Shown here piece after piece: positions 15,287 through 20,591 of a DNA stretch of 21,093 nucleotides. Position 1 is the first letter of the stretch. Each line of letters opens with the position of its first letter. This DNA is from a virus, in IMG/VR virus record IMGVR_UViG_3300044823_000376, positions 1-21,093 of that record; one strand, written 5' to 3'. The notes under the pieces are model-generated. The model did not search any database. It was not told the origin of the DNA and was given only the letters and a program-made list of their open reading frames with translations. The position numbers and the translations under genes are program-made.

Positions 15287-15524
15287 TACAATAGAAGTTA
15301 CTGGTGACACAGGAACATATTATGGTAAGGAATTACCTGAAGATGCTTGTTTTATAGTTAAACCCGATTATGAAGCAAACGATATTGTTTTTTATGTGGG
15401 ACAGAATAATGAAATGATGCGAATTAATAAAGAAGGTTTTTTCTGGAAAGGCAAATTAGTTGAAAATGATAAAGAAATTTATCAAAAATTTAAAGAATTT
15501 TTAAATAAAGCAATTTATGAATAG
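15279..15524 (+). CDS. Small unknown phage protein
   Basis: 81 residues. It starts with an 8-base overlap (ATGAATAG) on the upstream gene and ends with an identical 8-base overlap on the next. The N-terminal half is Gly/Thr/Asp-rich and beta-like. The C-terminal half (EMMRINKEGFFWKGKLVEND, then KEIYQKFKEFLNKA) looks like a beta hairpin followed by a helix. No catalytic motif is visible. Membership in a coupled early-type operon is the only functional clue. Confidence 0.6.
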   Translation: MNSTIEVTGDTGTYYGKELPEDACFIVKPDYEANDIVFYVGQNNEMMRINKEGFFWKGKLVENDKEIYQKFKEFLNKAIYE

Positions 15525-15837
15525 TATTGAAGAATATCAGAATTTAGTTGGCTTACTTCAAGAAGCATTAAAGTTTTATGCTAATAAGGAAAATTATAAA
15601 GCAAGTCGTCCTGTTAATGGTGAAATATATTCATCTATTGAAATGGATGAAGGTTCTCAAGCACGTTTTGCACTTTCAAAGTCAAAAGAAATGATTGAAA
15701 ATGCACGTAAAATGCAGGAAGATTATGACAAACTTATGGCTGCAGGTGAAATACTTATGGCAACAGAAGACAAAGCTAATCCAGAAAAATTAATAGAAGT
15801 TTTTAAAGTACTTGGTAATGAAGATAAAAACATTTAA
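15517..15837 (+). CDS. Small helical unknown protein
   Basis: 106 residues, largely helical. The first helix is EEYQNLVGLLQEALKFYANK, a central polar loop contains YSSIEMDEGSQARFAL, and a long lysine/glutamate-rich helix follows. The start overlaps upstream by 8 bases, and its end overlaps the MazG-like gene by 20 bases. No Cys or His cluster or enzyme signature is seen. Not recognised. Confidence 0.6.
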   Translation: MNSIEEYQNLVGLLQEALKFYANKENYKASRPVNGEIYSSIEMDEGSQARFALSKSKEMIENARKMQEDYDKLMAAGEILMATEDKANPEKLIEVFKVLGNEDKNI

Positions 15838-16195
15838 AGAATATCAAGCCAGTGCTGTTGGTATGAGAGTATCATTACAAAGATTTTTAGTTGAACATCC
15901 TAATTTACCAGAAGATGTTATCGAATTAATAGGACTTACTTATGATGGATTGGGTCTGGGCGAAGCTGGTGAAGTACAAGGTAAAATTAAAAAGATTATT
16001 AGAGACGATAGCGGTATTATAACAGAAAAAGCAAAAGATGAAATAGCAAAAGAATTAGGGGACCTGTTATGGTACATTGCTTCAATGTGTCAAAATCTTG
16101 GCATTACAATGGAGAGTGTTGCAACTGGCAATATTGAAAAATTACAATCAAGACATACAAGAGGAACTGTGCATGGAAGTGGAGATAACAGATAA
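15818..16195 (+). CDS. MazG-like nucleoside triphosphate pyrophosphohydrolase
   Basis: 125 residues from the ATG at 15818, with a 20-base overlap on the upstream gene; a TTG two codons earlier is less likely. It shows the all-alpha MazG layout: a first helix with GLGEAGEVQGKIKK (Glu49, Glu52) and a second with DEIAKELGDLLWYIASM (Glu75, Glu79, Asp82), supplying the acidic residues that bind magnesium. MazG-like enzymes cleave (d)NTPs to monophosphates. In phages they are thought to adjust nucleotide pools or lower host alarmone signals; which applies here is unknown. The C-terminus (SRHTRGTVHGSGDNR) is the usual basic tail. A thymidylate synthase remnant lies 1 kb downstream in the same operon. 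Confidence 0.85.
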   Translation: MKIKTFKEYQASAVGMRVSLQRFLVEHPNLPEDVIELIGLTYDGLGLGEAGEVQGKIKKIIRDDSGIITEKAKDEIAKELGDLLWYIASMCQNLGITMESVATGNIEKLQSRHTRGTVHGSGDNR

Positions 16196-16308
16196 AATAA
16201 AAAAAAAGAATACCAGCACATTTATGGTATAAACATTTTCATGTGATTGAAACATTACCAAAATTTAACATTGTTCAATTACCCAAAATAAAAAGAGAAT
16301 TTAAATAA
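16173..16308 (+). pseudogene. Small frameshifted ORF at a nine-A run, or sequencing error
   Basis: An ATG at 16173, overlapping the MazG end by 23 bases, reads MEVEITDKIKKK and then stops soon after in its own frame. At the A-run (16199-16207) another frame continues without a start codon as RIPAHLWYKHFHVIETLPKF and on to a TAA at 16306-16308. Removing one A (eight instead of nine) joins them into one basic protein of about 45 residues. The deep overlap resembles the preceding gene junction, supporting a real gene. It could be a recent frameshift, a programmed slip on the A-run, or a homopolymer error in the read. Confidence 0.4.
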
Positions 16309-16336
16309 AAATAAATTAACATAAAAATAAGTAACT

Positions 16337-16690
16337 ATGGAAAAATTTAGAGAATATACAAAAGAAGAATGGGAAGATTTTGGATTGTTAGCACAACTTC
16401 CTGAAGACAGAAAAGAAATGGTAGTAAATTGCTATAATATTGTGATGGACTGGCTTACAAAAGACGACACACATGAAGAAGAAATTGAACCTCTTTTATT
16501 TCCTTTATTATATAGAATTGCAAAAATTGTCGATTTAACTGAAACAGAAGTCTTAGAAACTTGTAAGGAATTTCAACAGTCATGGTTAATGGAAAAGGTT
16601 AAAGTAGATGAATATAATATGATAATTGATTTTGAAATGATGTTAATTGCTAAATTCGCTGAAATGAAAATAAATCAACATAAAATATAA
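16337..16690 (+). CDS. Acidic helical unknown protein
   Basis: 117 residues. It is rich in Glu, Asp, Met, Leu and Trp, and predicted all-helical: FREYTKEEWEDFGLLAQL, RKEMVVNCYNIVMDWL, PLLFPLLYRIAKIV and a long last helix. The start ATGG follows the context AAGTAACT with no Shine-Dalgarno site. The acidic helical character would suit a protein that binds a host protein, but there is no specific evidence. Not recognised. Confidence 0.65.
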   Translation: MEKFREYTKEEWEDFGLLAQLPEDRKEMVVNCYNIVMDWLTKDDTHEEEIEPLLFPLLYRIAKIVDLTETEVLETCKEFQQSWLMEKVKVDEYNMIIDFEMMLIAKFAEMKINQHKI

Positions 16691-16696
16691 TTAATT

Positions 16697-16885
16697 ATGA
16701 GAGGCACAACTGGAAACAAAATGAGAAGAGAGAATGCCAAGAAAGTTCTTGAAGCACAACTCGTAAGGGGTACAAAACCTGAAAAAATTAACGGTAAAAC
16801 AACTACAAACATTATACCACTAACAACTGGTGATATCACCCGCATCAATCGTGAGATTGAAGCAATAAATAATAAGAAGAAATAA
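16697..16885 (+). CDS. Small basic unknown protein
   Basis: 62 residues, strongly basic. It opens with RGTTGNKMRRENAKKVLEAQ and ends in a helix with EIEAINNKKK, separated by a Thr/Ile-rich middle. The charge pattern would suit nucleic-acid binding, but no known fold is evident. It lies 6 bases after the previous gene with the ATTAATT-ATG context. Not recognised. Confidence 0.55.
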   Translation: MRGTTGNKMRRENAKKVLEAQLVRGTKPEKINGKTTTNIIPLTTGDITRINREIEAINNKKK

Positions 16886-16898
16886 AAAATAATTAATC

Positions 16899-17153
16899 AT
16901 GGAATACTATAAAGTAAATTCATACGATTCTGATATGTTGAATTCAACAGAGATTGAAACCAGTGCACCCAAAGATATTGTTGAAGACATATTGGATTTA
17001 TTCGATCATATTGATAAAACAAAATGGTCTGTTTGTCCCACAATGATTGACCCTAACAACTTAAGTGTCATATTTACTTTAATCGAAAGATACGATAATA
17101 AATTAGGTGATATCTACAGAATCACAATATCAAAAGACGATAAAAAGAAATAA
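16899..17153 (+). CDS. Small acidic alpha/beta unknown protein
   Basis: 84 residues: MEYYKVNSYDSDM strand, an acidic helix (PKDIVEDILDLFDHIDK), a WSVCPTMIDPNNL loop, two strands (SVIFTLIERY and YRITISKD), and a Lys-rich end. It has the order beta-alpha-beta-beta. It could be a small regulatory or host-binding protein; there is no motif to decide. Thirteen bases separate it from the previous gene and 12 from the thymidylate synthase remnant. Confidence 0.6.
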   Translation: MEYYKVNSYDSDMLNSTEIETSAPKDIVEDILDLFDHIDKTKWSVCPTMIDPNNLSVIFTLIERYDNKLGDIYRITISKDDKKK

Positions 17154-17165
17154 TTTTAATTAAAA

Positions 17166-17222
17166 ATGAAGCAGTATTTGGATTTACTTCAGAACATCAT
17201 TAATACAGGATTAAAAAAATAA
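17166..17222 (+). pseudogene. thyA: Remnant of thymidylate synthase N-terminus
   Basis: ATG at 17166 and TAA at 17220-17222 encode just MKQYLDLLQNIINTGLKK. This closely matches the beginning of thymidylate synthase ThyA, where E. coli reads MKQYLELMQKVLDEGTQK and many others have GxKK in the same place. The next expected stretch, DRTGTGT, is absent in all three frames because TAA and then the next gene follow. It is best explained as the surviving 5' end of a lost or replaced thyA, kept in an operon that also has a MazG-like enzyme. It may still be translated as an 18-residue peptide. A chance match is possible but unlikely at this length. Confidence 0.6.
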
Positions 17223-17228
17223 ATTACT

Positions 17229-17468
17229 ATGGAAGAATATTTTATTATTAGAAATTTGGATGGTGATACACATGTTGAAAATATATCAAAAAAAGCATTA
17301 CTTGAACGTTTGAATGAAGAAGATTACGGTAGTGATGTAAAATTTCTTGATGAAATACCTAATGATGATAGCGATACTAATTATTGGGGTGAAGGTATTT
17401 TAATAATTAAAGGCGAAATAGTAACACCAAAAGAAAAACATGTTGTTACTGAATTTGATATTGAATAA
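17229..17468 (+). CDS. Small very acidic unknown protein
   Basis: 79 residues with many Asp and Glu and few Lys/Arg. Layout: EEYFIIRNLDGDTHVENISK strand-turn-strand, a short helix (KALLERLNEEDY), an acidic loop (DEIPNDDSDTNYWGEG) and a strand pair (ILIIKGEIVTP). The high negative charge on a small beta-containing fold is reminiscent of phage DNA-mimic or inhibitor proteins, but that is only a suggestion. It starts 6 bases after the thyA remnant. Confidence 0.65.
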   Translation: MEEYFIIRNLDGDTHVENISKKALLERLNEEDYGSDVKFLDEIPNDDSDTNYWGEGILIIKGEIVTPKEKHVVTEFDIE

Positions 17469-17470
17469 CA

Positions 17471-17764
17471 ATGGGCGAAAGAAACTTTAAGCAAATCGGG
17501 AAGTATCAATTTTCATTTGATATTCCAATTGATTCAGACTTATTACTGGCTATCAAACTTGCTATGGAAAAACGTGATAGAACATTTGATGATTTGGCTA
17601 CATTAATTAAAGGTGGTGTACTTAAAGAATATAGAGATGAAATATTATCTAAAATTGATATTATTTTAGAACAGAACGAAAGCATTAAATTAATGGAAGA
17701 TGCTTTAATTGCAGTAAGAACATATAAACTTGAACTTAAAAATAATGAAGAAAATAAAAAATAA
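17471..17764 (+). CDS. Small helical protein, paralogue of the next gene
   Basis: 97 residues. A short beta-like N-terminus (FKQIGKYQFSFDIPID) leads into helices LLLAIKLAMEKRDRTFDDLA and a C-terminal helix with LMEDALIAVRTYKLELK followed by a charged end. The C-terminal helix and the ...AI...EKRD start of the first helix line up with the next protein (LEECLIAFRVINAQAKENKK; IEYITEKRDD), so the two genes are probably an ancient tandem duplication. Function unknown. Confidence 0.6.
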   Translation: MGERNFKQIGKYQFSFDIPIDSDLLLAIKLAMEKRDRTFDDLATLIKGGVLKEYRDEILSKIDIILEQNESIKLMEDALIAVRTYKLELKNNEENKK

Positions 17765-17768
17765 AAAA

Positions 17769-18029
17769 ATGGCAGAAGAAATTAAACCTGAAGAACTAAA
17801 CTTTGATATAATGACAGCAATAGAATATATCACTGAAAAACGCGATGATATTCTCGAACACTTTAATGACAGGATTAAAGCAAATAATTATAAACACGAT
17901 GTAGAAATGCATGATGCTCTTGCACCAGTGCTGAGAGTTAATCTGCAACTTAGAACATTAGAAGAATGTTTAATAGCATTTAGAGTTATAAATGCACAAG
18001 CAAAAGAAAATAAAAAAAGAATTCATTAA
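17769..18029 (+). CDS. Small helical protein, paralogue of the previous gene
   Basis: 86 residues from the ATG at 17769 (MAEEIKPEELNFD). A longer frame from a TTG at 17730 would overlap the upstream gene and is rejected. It shares the helical layout and the C-terminal LEECLIAFR helix with the 97-aa neighbour. The middle has several His residues (NYKHDVEMHD), absent from the paralogue. Ends in a Lys/Arg cluster. Function unknown. Confidence 0.6.
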   Translation: MAEEIKPEELNFDIMTAIEYITEKRDDILEHFNDRIKANNYKHDVEMHDALAPVLRVNLQLRTLEECLIAFRVINAQAKENKKRIH

Positions 18030-18039
18030 TTAATTAATT

Positions 18040-18105
18040 ATGGACGAAAGATTAAAAAATATCAAATTACTTATGGACAAAAGATTAGAAAATATCAAAT
18101 TACTT
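18040..18105 (+). repeat. 33-bp tandem duplication across a start codon
   Basis: Unit one 18040-18072 and unit two 18073-18105 differ at only two positions (GAA/AAA and AAA/GAA). Both begin with ATGGAC, so either ATG could start the protein. Confidence 0.9.
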
Positions 18106-18348
18106 GATGAATTGGATGAAACATTTATTGATGTTGAAAATCAACTCATAAATGATGAAATTCGTTATGGTGATACTTGGAAAGAAAGAGGTTTGGTCTA
18201 TAACGGACAATCACAAGAAGAACGATTTTTTTCAAAGATACAACGATACATTGATGATTATCGTGAAAATGGTACTTCAATGCCTTGGCTAAAAGTTATT
18301 GGAGAAGCACATATTGCTTTAGTAAGAAAAAAGAAATTATCAAAATAA
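18040..18348 (+). CDS. Unknown phage protein with duplicated N-terminus
   Basis: 102 residues. The first 22 residues are two copies of an 11-residue unit (MDERLKNIKLL, MDKRLENIKLL) that come from a 33-bp tandem duplication including the start codon, so translation could begin at 18040 or 18073. The rest is helical with a well-defined segment: NDEIRYGDTWKERGLVYNG, then EERFFSKIQRYIDDY, then a MPWLKVIGEAHIALVRKKK ending. That segment has the look of a conserved all-alpha phage family, perhaps a nucleotide-handling one given the charged residues and the MazG-like gene nearby. I cannot name it. Confidence 0.65.
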   Translation: MDERLKNIKLLMDKRLENIKLLDELDETFIDVENQLINDEIRYGDTWKERGLVYNGQSQEERFFSKIQRYIDDYRENGTSMPWLKVIGEAHIALVRKKKLSK

Positions 18349-18357
18349 TTACGTTGA

Positions 18358-18609
18358 ATGATAATATTATACATATTGCTCATATTATTAGCATTAGCAG
18401 TACTTTTTCTTTCTCTGGCGATATATTATTTCTTAAAGAAAGGAATATTTTTTTCTGATAAGGAAAAAGAATTTATTGTATTTGTTATTGACATATTTGA
18501 GCAATACGGGTCAGATTTAGGCATTCAATCAAAAGAACAACATAAGAAACTGGTTGATGAACTTGAAAAGATAAGAAATAAATATTTTAATATAAAAAAA
18601 GGAGTCTAA
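18358..18609 (+). CDS. Small membrane protein with cytoplasmic coiled tail
   Basis: 83 residues. Residues 2-27 (IILYILLILLALAVLFLSLA and following YYFL) form one strong membrane helix at the very N-terminus, followed by a Lys pair, which predicts the tail inside the cell. Residues 34-83 form a charged helix with EKEFIVFVIDIFEQY and a coiled KKLVDELEKIRNKYF end. It is the last gene of the small-gene operon, and its stop codon lies inside the terminator hairpin. Such one-helix phage proteins can be holin- or spanin-like or act in superinfection exclusion; nothing decides between these. Confidence 0.7.
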   Translation: MIILYILLILLALAVLFLSLAIYYFLKKGIFFSDKEKEFIVFVIDIFEQYGSDLGIQSKEQHKKLVDELEKIRNKYFNIKKGV

Positions 18610-18620
18610 TTGACTCCTTT
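18598..18620. terminator. Terminator shared by converging operons
   Basis: Stem AAAGGAGTC (18598-18606) with GACTCCTTT (18612-18620) and a 5-base loop. On the minus strand it is followed by a T run, a strong terminator for the 18650-19638 genes. On the plus strand it covers the stop codon of the membrane-protein gene. Confidence 0.85.
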
Positions 18621-18649
18621 AATATTATTATAAATAAAATATAATTTTT

Positions 18650-18910
18650 TTATGGTGCAGGAATTGGAGTATTTCCAACATTAAAATCATTACTTTGATC
18701 ATAGGAAGCTATTGTATCTCCTGAAGTAACAAAATCTGCATCAAGTGCAATCTTTGCTTGATTATCTACGTTCAATTTATCAATTGTTGCAATTTCAGTA
18801 TTAAAATCTGTTTGTGCCTGTACAGGATTAGTTTCAAAATCAGCAGCATTTCCCGAATAAATACCTGTTCTGAGAAAAAATCTATCTGTTATTATTGTTA
18901 ATGCTTCCAT
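18650..18910 (-). CDS. Small virion-associated protein, unknown
   Basis: 86 residues, Asp/Asn/Ala/Thr-rich with few charges of the basic type: MEALTIITDRFFLRTGIYSG, then a helix-forming QAQTDFNTEIATIDKL and a closing NVGNTPIPAP tail. It starts 2 bases after the FN3-like gene stop (TAATTATGG), so the two are coupled, and a terminator follows. The composition resembles small capsid or tail decoration proteins. Not recognised. Confidence 0.6.
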   Translation of the reverse strand: MEALTIITDRFFLRTGIYSGNAADFETNPVQAQTDFNTEIATIDKLNVDNQAKIALDADFVTSGDTIASYDQSNDFNVGNTPIPAP

Positions 18911-18912
18911 AA

Positions 18913-19638
18913 TTATTTAATGTTTCCCAGCACAATTTCTTCAGGAGTATAAGTTACCTCAACAAATATTGTATGAGCAATTTCAGCAAAAGCTGCATCG
19001 AAAGCTGCTCCATCACCAATACCATTCCTTTCATATAATTTATAACCAGTTGAATTAATTTCAGTTGGCACATTCTCAGTTGCTTTAATTGTAACAGTTG
19101 TTGCTGGAGAATAATATGGACTTAAATCAGTTTTAATTGAAAACAAATAAGTTCCCACAGTTAAACCAGTTACGGTAACACCAGTAGTAAAACCACCAGT
19201 TGAACCAGTTGCAGTGCCAGACCAACGAAGAGTATTTGCATGATTTGGTAAATTAATAAACGATATACTTCCTGTTTCATTTGGACTTATAGGTTGTGTT
19301 ATTTTTCCGACTTGTGGTGCATTTGGTGCTGTTGTAAATGTTACAGCAGAATCTAAATTAGTTGTTGTTCCAGTTCCTCCGGTTGTAGTAACAGCATATG
19401 CTACAATACTATAAAATGTTTCAGGTAATAATCCAGTTATTGGAATTACAAAAGGTACGTTTATGCCACCATATGAATGAGTGATTGTTGTACGTCCAGT
19501 TTCAGAACCTTTTTGTATTTGAATACCTACAGAAGTAACTGTTCCACCTGTAATATCAGTAACTTTACCACCAGATGTTGCAGTAGTATTACTAACCCCT
19601 GATAATGGTAATGTTGTTAAATGTATTACTGTTGCCAT
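18913..19638 (-). CDS. FN3/Ig-like surface protein with Y-LYER C-terminal module
   Basis: 241 residues. Residues 15-105 have the pattern of fibronectin-III/Ig-like domains common in Bacteroidota: TTATSGGKVTDITGGTVTSVG, followed by the PITGLLPETFYSIVAYAVTT strand pair. Residues 110-190 look like a second beta domain (LRWSGTATGSTGGFTTGVTV and TVGTYLFSIKTD). Residues 197-241 start with GYKLYERNGIGDGAAFDAAF, a module also found as the separate 50-aa protein encoded just upstream. Such Ig-like proteins usually decorate phage heads or tails and bind surface glycans; that is the likely role. No signal peptide is visible, as expected for a virion protein. Confidence 0.65.
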   Translation of the reverse strand: MATVIHLTTLPLSGVSNTTATSGGKVTDITGGTVTSVGIQIQKGSETGRTTITHSYGGINVPFVIPITGLLPETFYSIVAYAVTTTGGTGTTTNLDSAVTFTTAPNAPQVGKITQPISPNETGSISFINLPNHANTLRWSGTATGSTGGFTTGVTVTGLTVGTYLFSIKTDLSPYYSPATTVTIKATENVPTEINSTGYKLYERNGIGDGAAFDAAFAEIAHTIFVEVTYTPEEIVLGNIK

Positions 19639-19661
19639 AATATTAATTTTTTATTAATAAC

Positions 19662-19695
19662 AAATGATACCTATCTTATTAGATAGATATCATTT
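19662..19695. other. Long hairpin between the 50-aa and FN3-like genes
   Basis: AAATGATA-C-CTATCT pairs with AGATAG-A-TATCATTT across a TATT loop, 14 pairs with one mismatch. No clear T run follows on the minus strand, so it may attenuate, protect or process the message rather than fully terminate it. The FN3-like gene has no GTATTTAT element of its own. Confidence 0.55.
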
Positions 19696-19713
19696 GACTA
19701 TATTTTAAAATAA

Positions 19714-19866
19714 TTAGTCTTGAGTGTCAAGTTTGTTTGGAGTTACGGGGATTACGTTTGCTACAAGTGCATTAAGTGCTGCTGTAATTGCTGCATCATC
19801 TGTATATCCAGTCTGATTAATACCAGTTCTTTCATAAAGTCTGTAAGTTGTCTGAGTTAATTTCAT
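19714..19866 (-). CDS. 50-aa Y-LYER module protein, homologous to the FN3-like protein C-terminus
   Basis: An open frame of 50 residues from the ATG complement at 19866 to the stop at 19714. It begins MKLTQTTYRLYERTGINQTG and continues with an Ala-rich part (DDAAITAALNAL) and PVTPNKLDTQD. The YRLYERTGI stretch and the DDAA..AA pattern match YKLYERNGI and AAFDAAFAE in the 241-aa neighbour, so the same module exists both alone and as a C-terminal fusion. A GTATTTAT element lies 35 bases upstream and a hairpin follows. It is probably a small virion protein that packs with its larger relative. Function not known. Confidence 0.65.
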   Translation of the reverse strand: MKLTQTTYRLYERTGINQTGYTDDAAITAALNALVANVIPVTPNKLDTQD

Positions 19867-19901
19867 TGTCGTAAATTTTAATTATTTAAAGTTATTTTTA
19901 A

Positions 19902-19911
19902 TATAAATACT
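19902..19911 (-). promoter_or_regulatory. GTATTTAT element upstream of the 50-aa gene
   Basis: Reads AGTATTTATA on the minus strand, 35 bases before the start at 19866. Likely drives the 50-aa, FN3-like and 86-aa genes. Confidence 0.55.
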
Positions 19912-19951
19912 GAAGAATTTCAAGAATATCCTTATTCTTAAAATTATTTCA

Positions 19952-20503
19952 TTAATTTCCTTTGGTTTCGCTCAAAAAAGGAGTAACGTCTTCCTTGAAT
20001 GGTACACCCGTTACACGCTTAAAATATGGTTTGAACCCGCCAATAGTTTTTTTAGTTTCATCAGTAACATTATTGGCACTTTCAACTTCATAATATCTAC
20101 TTTTTTCACCACTCATATTATATTCAATAATGTCACCACGATTAATTTCTAAATTCTTTTCTTCCAGTTCTTTAAGATATACTCCAAACCTAATAAGACC
20201 AGTATCATCACGGACAATACCCCCGGGATTTGTACCATAGTTTTCCTGTTTGCCTTCTTCAACGTTAACCATTACAGATATCCTGACAGGTGTCATATAT
20301 TTTTTGTCCCTTGCTTTTGTTTGACCGTATAAATTATGCGATTTAGTTTCAATAATATTGATTCTATGTATAGTAACTTCTTGTGCATTATCAGTTTGTA
20401 AAAAATTTCTACCGTACATAACATCCAGATCAAAAGAATTTTGAGTCATAAACATTCCAAATCTGTTATCTTCTAAGTCAATTATTTGTTTTTTCTTTTT
20501 CAT
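19952..20503 (-). CDS. Probable neck / head-tail connector protein (T4 gp14-like)
   Basis: 183 residues. A lysine-rich start is followed by DLDVMYGRNFLQTDNAQEVT and HRINIIETKSHNLYGQTKAR. Then come a beta-rich middle (TPVRISVMVNVEE, TGLIRFGVYL) and the RGDIIEYN...RYYEVESANN unit at 122-144, ending FKPYFKRVTGVPF. The order of these elements resembles T4 gp14, which has VAESIQMRGVECYYVPRE, then [20 protein letters not shown], and a closing aromatic strand. T4 gp14 forms part of the neck ring joining head and tail. Position before the gp15-like gene on the same strand supports this. Identity over the whole length is low, so I call it probable only. Other connector proteins remain possible. Confidence 0.5.
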   Translation of the reverse strand: MKKKKQIIDLEDNRFGMFMTQNSFDLDVMYGRNFLQTDNAQEVTIHRINIIETKSHNLYGQTKARDKKYMTPVRISVMVNVEEGKQENYGTNPGGIVRDDTGLIRFGVYLKELEEKNLEINRGDIIEYNMSGEKSRYYEVESANNVTDETKKTIGGFKPYFKRVTGVPFKEDVTPFLSETKGN

Positions 20504-20531
20504 CGTTAAATTTGAACTTAAATTATTTATT

Positions 20532-20541
20532 TATAAATACT
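20532..20541 (-). promoter_or_regulatory. GTATTTAT element upstream of gp14-like gene
   Basis: Reads AGTATTTATA on the minus strand, 28 bases before the start at 20503. It forms an exact inverted pair with 20560-20569. Confidence 0.55.
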
Positions 20542-20542
20542 C

Positions 20543-20573
20543 TTGTTTTATAACTTTAAAGTATTTATATTTG
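20543..20573 (+). promoter_or_regulatory. Host-type promoter upstream of the RHH-like gene
   Basis: TTG (20543-20545), 20 bases, then TATATTTG (20566-20573): the same spacing as the promoter at 14670-14700. It overlaps the GTATTTAT element at 20560-20569, so the site could serve either polymerase form. Confidence 0.5.
20560..20569 (+). promoter_or_regulatory. GTATTTAT element upstream of 20592
   Basis: AGTATTTATA, 22 bases before the ATG at 20592, overlapping a TAnnTTTG site. Divergent partner of 20532-20541. Confidence 0.45.
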
Positions 20574-20591
20574 TATATAAAATATAATACA

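Noticed and set aside
18856-18863. A further GTATTTAT copy on the minus strand
   Set aside because: It lies inside the 86-aa gene with no gene start suitably placed downstream, so I left it out of the promoter set.
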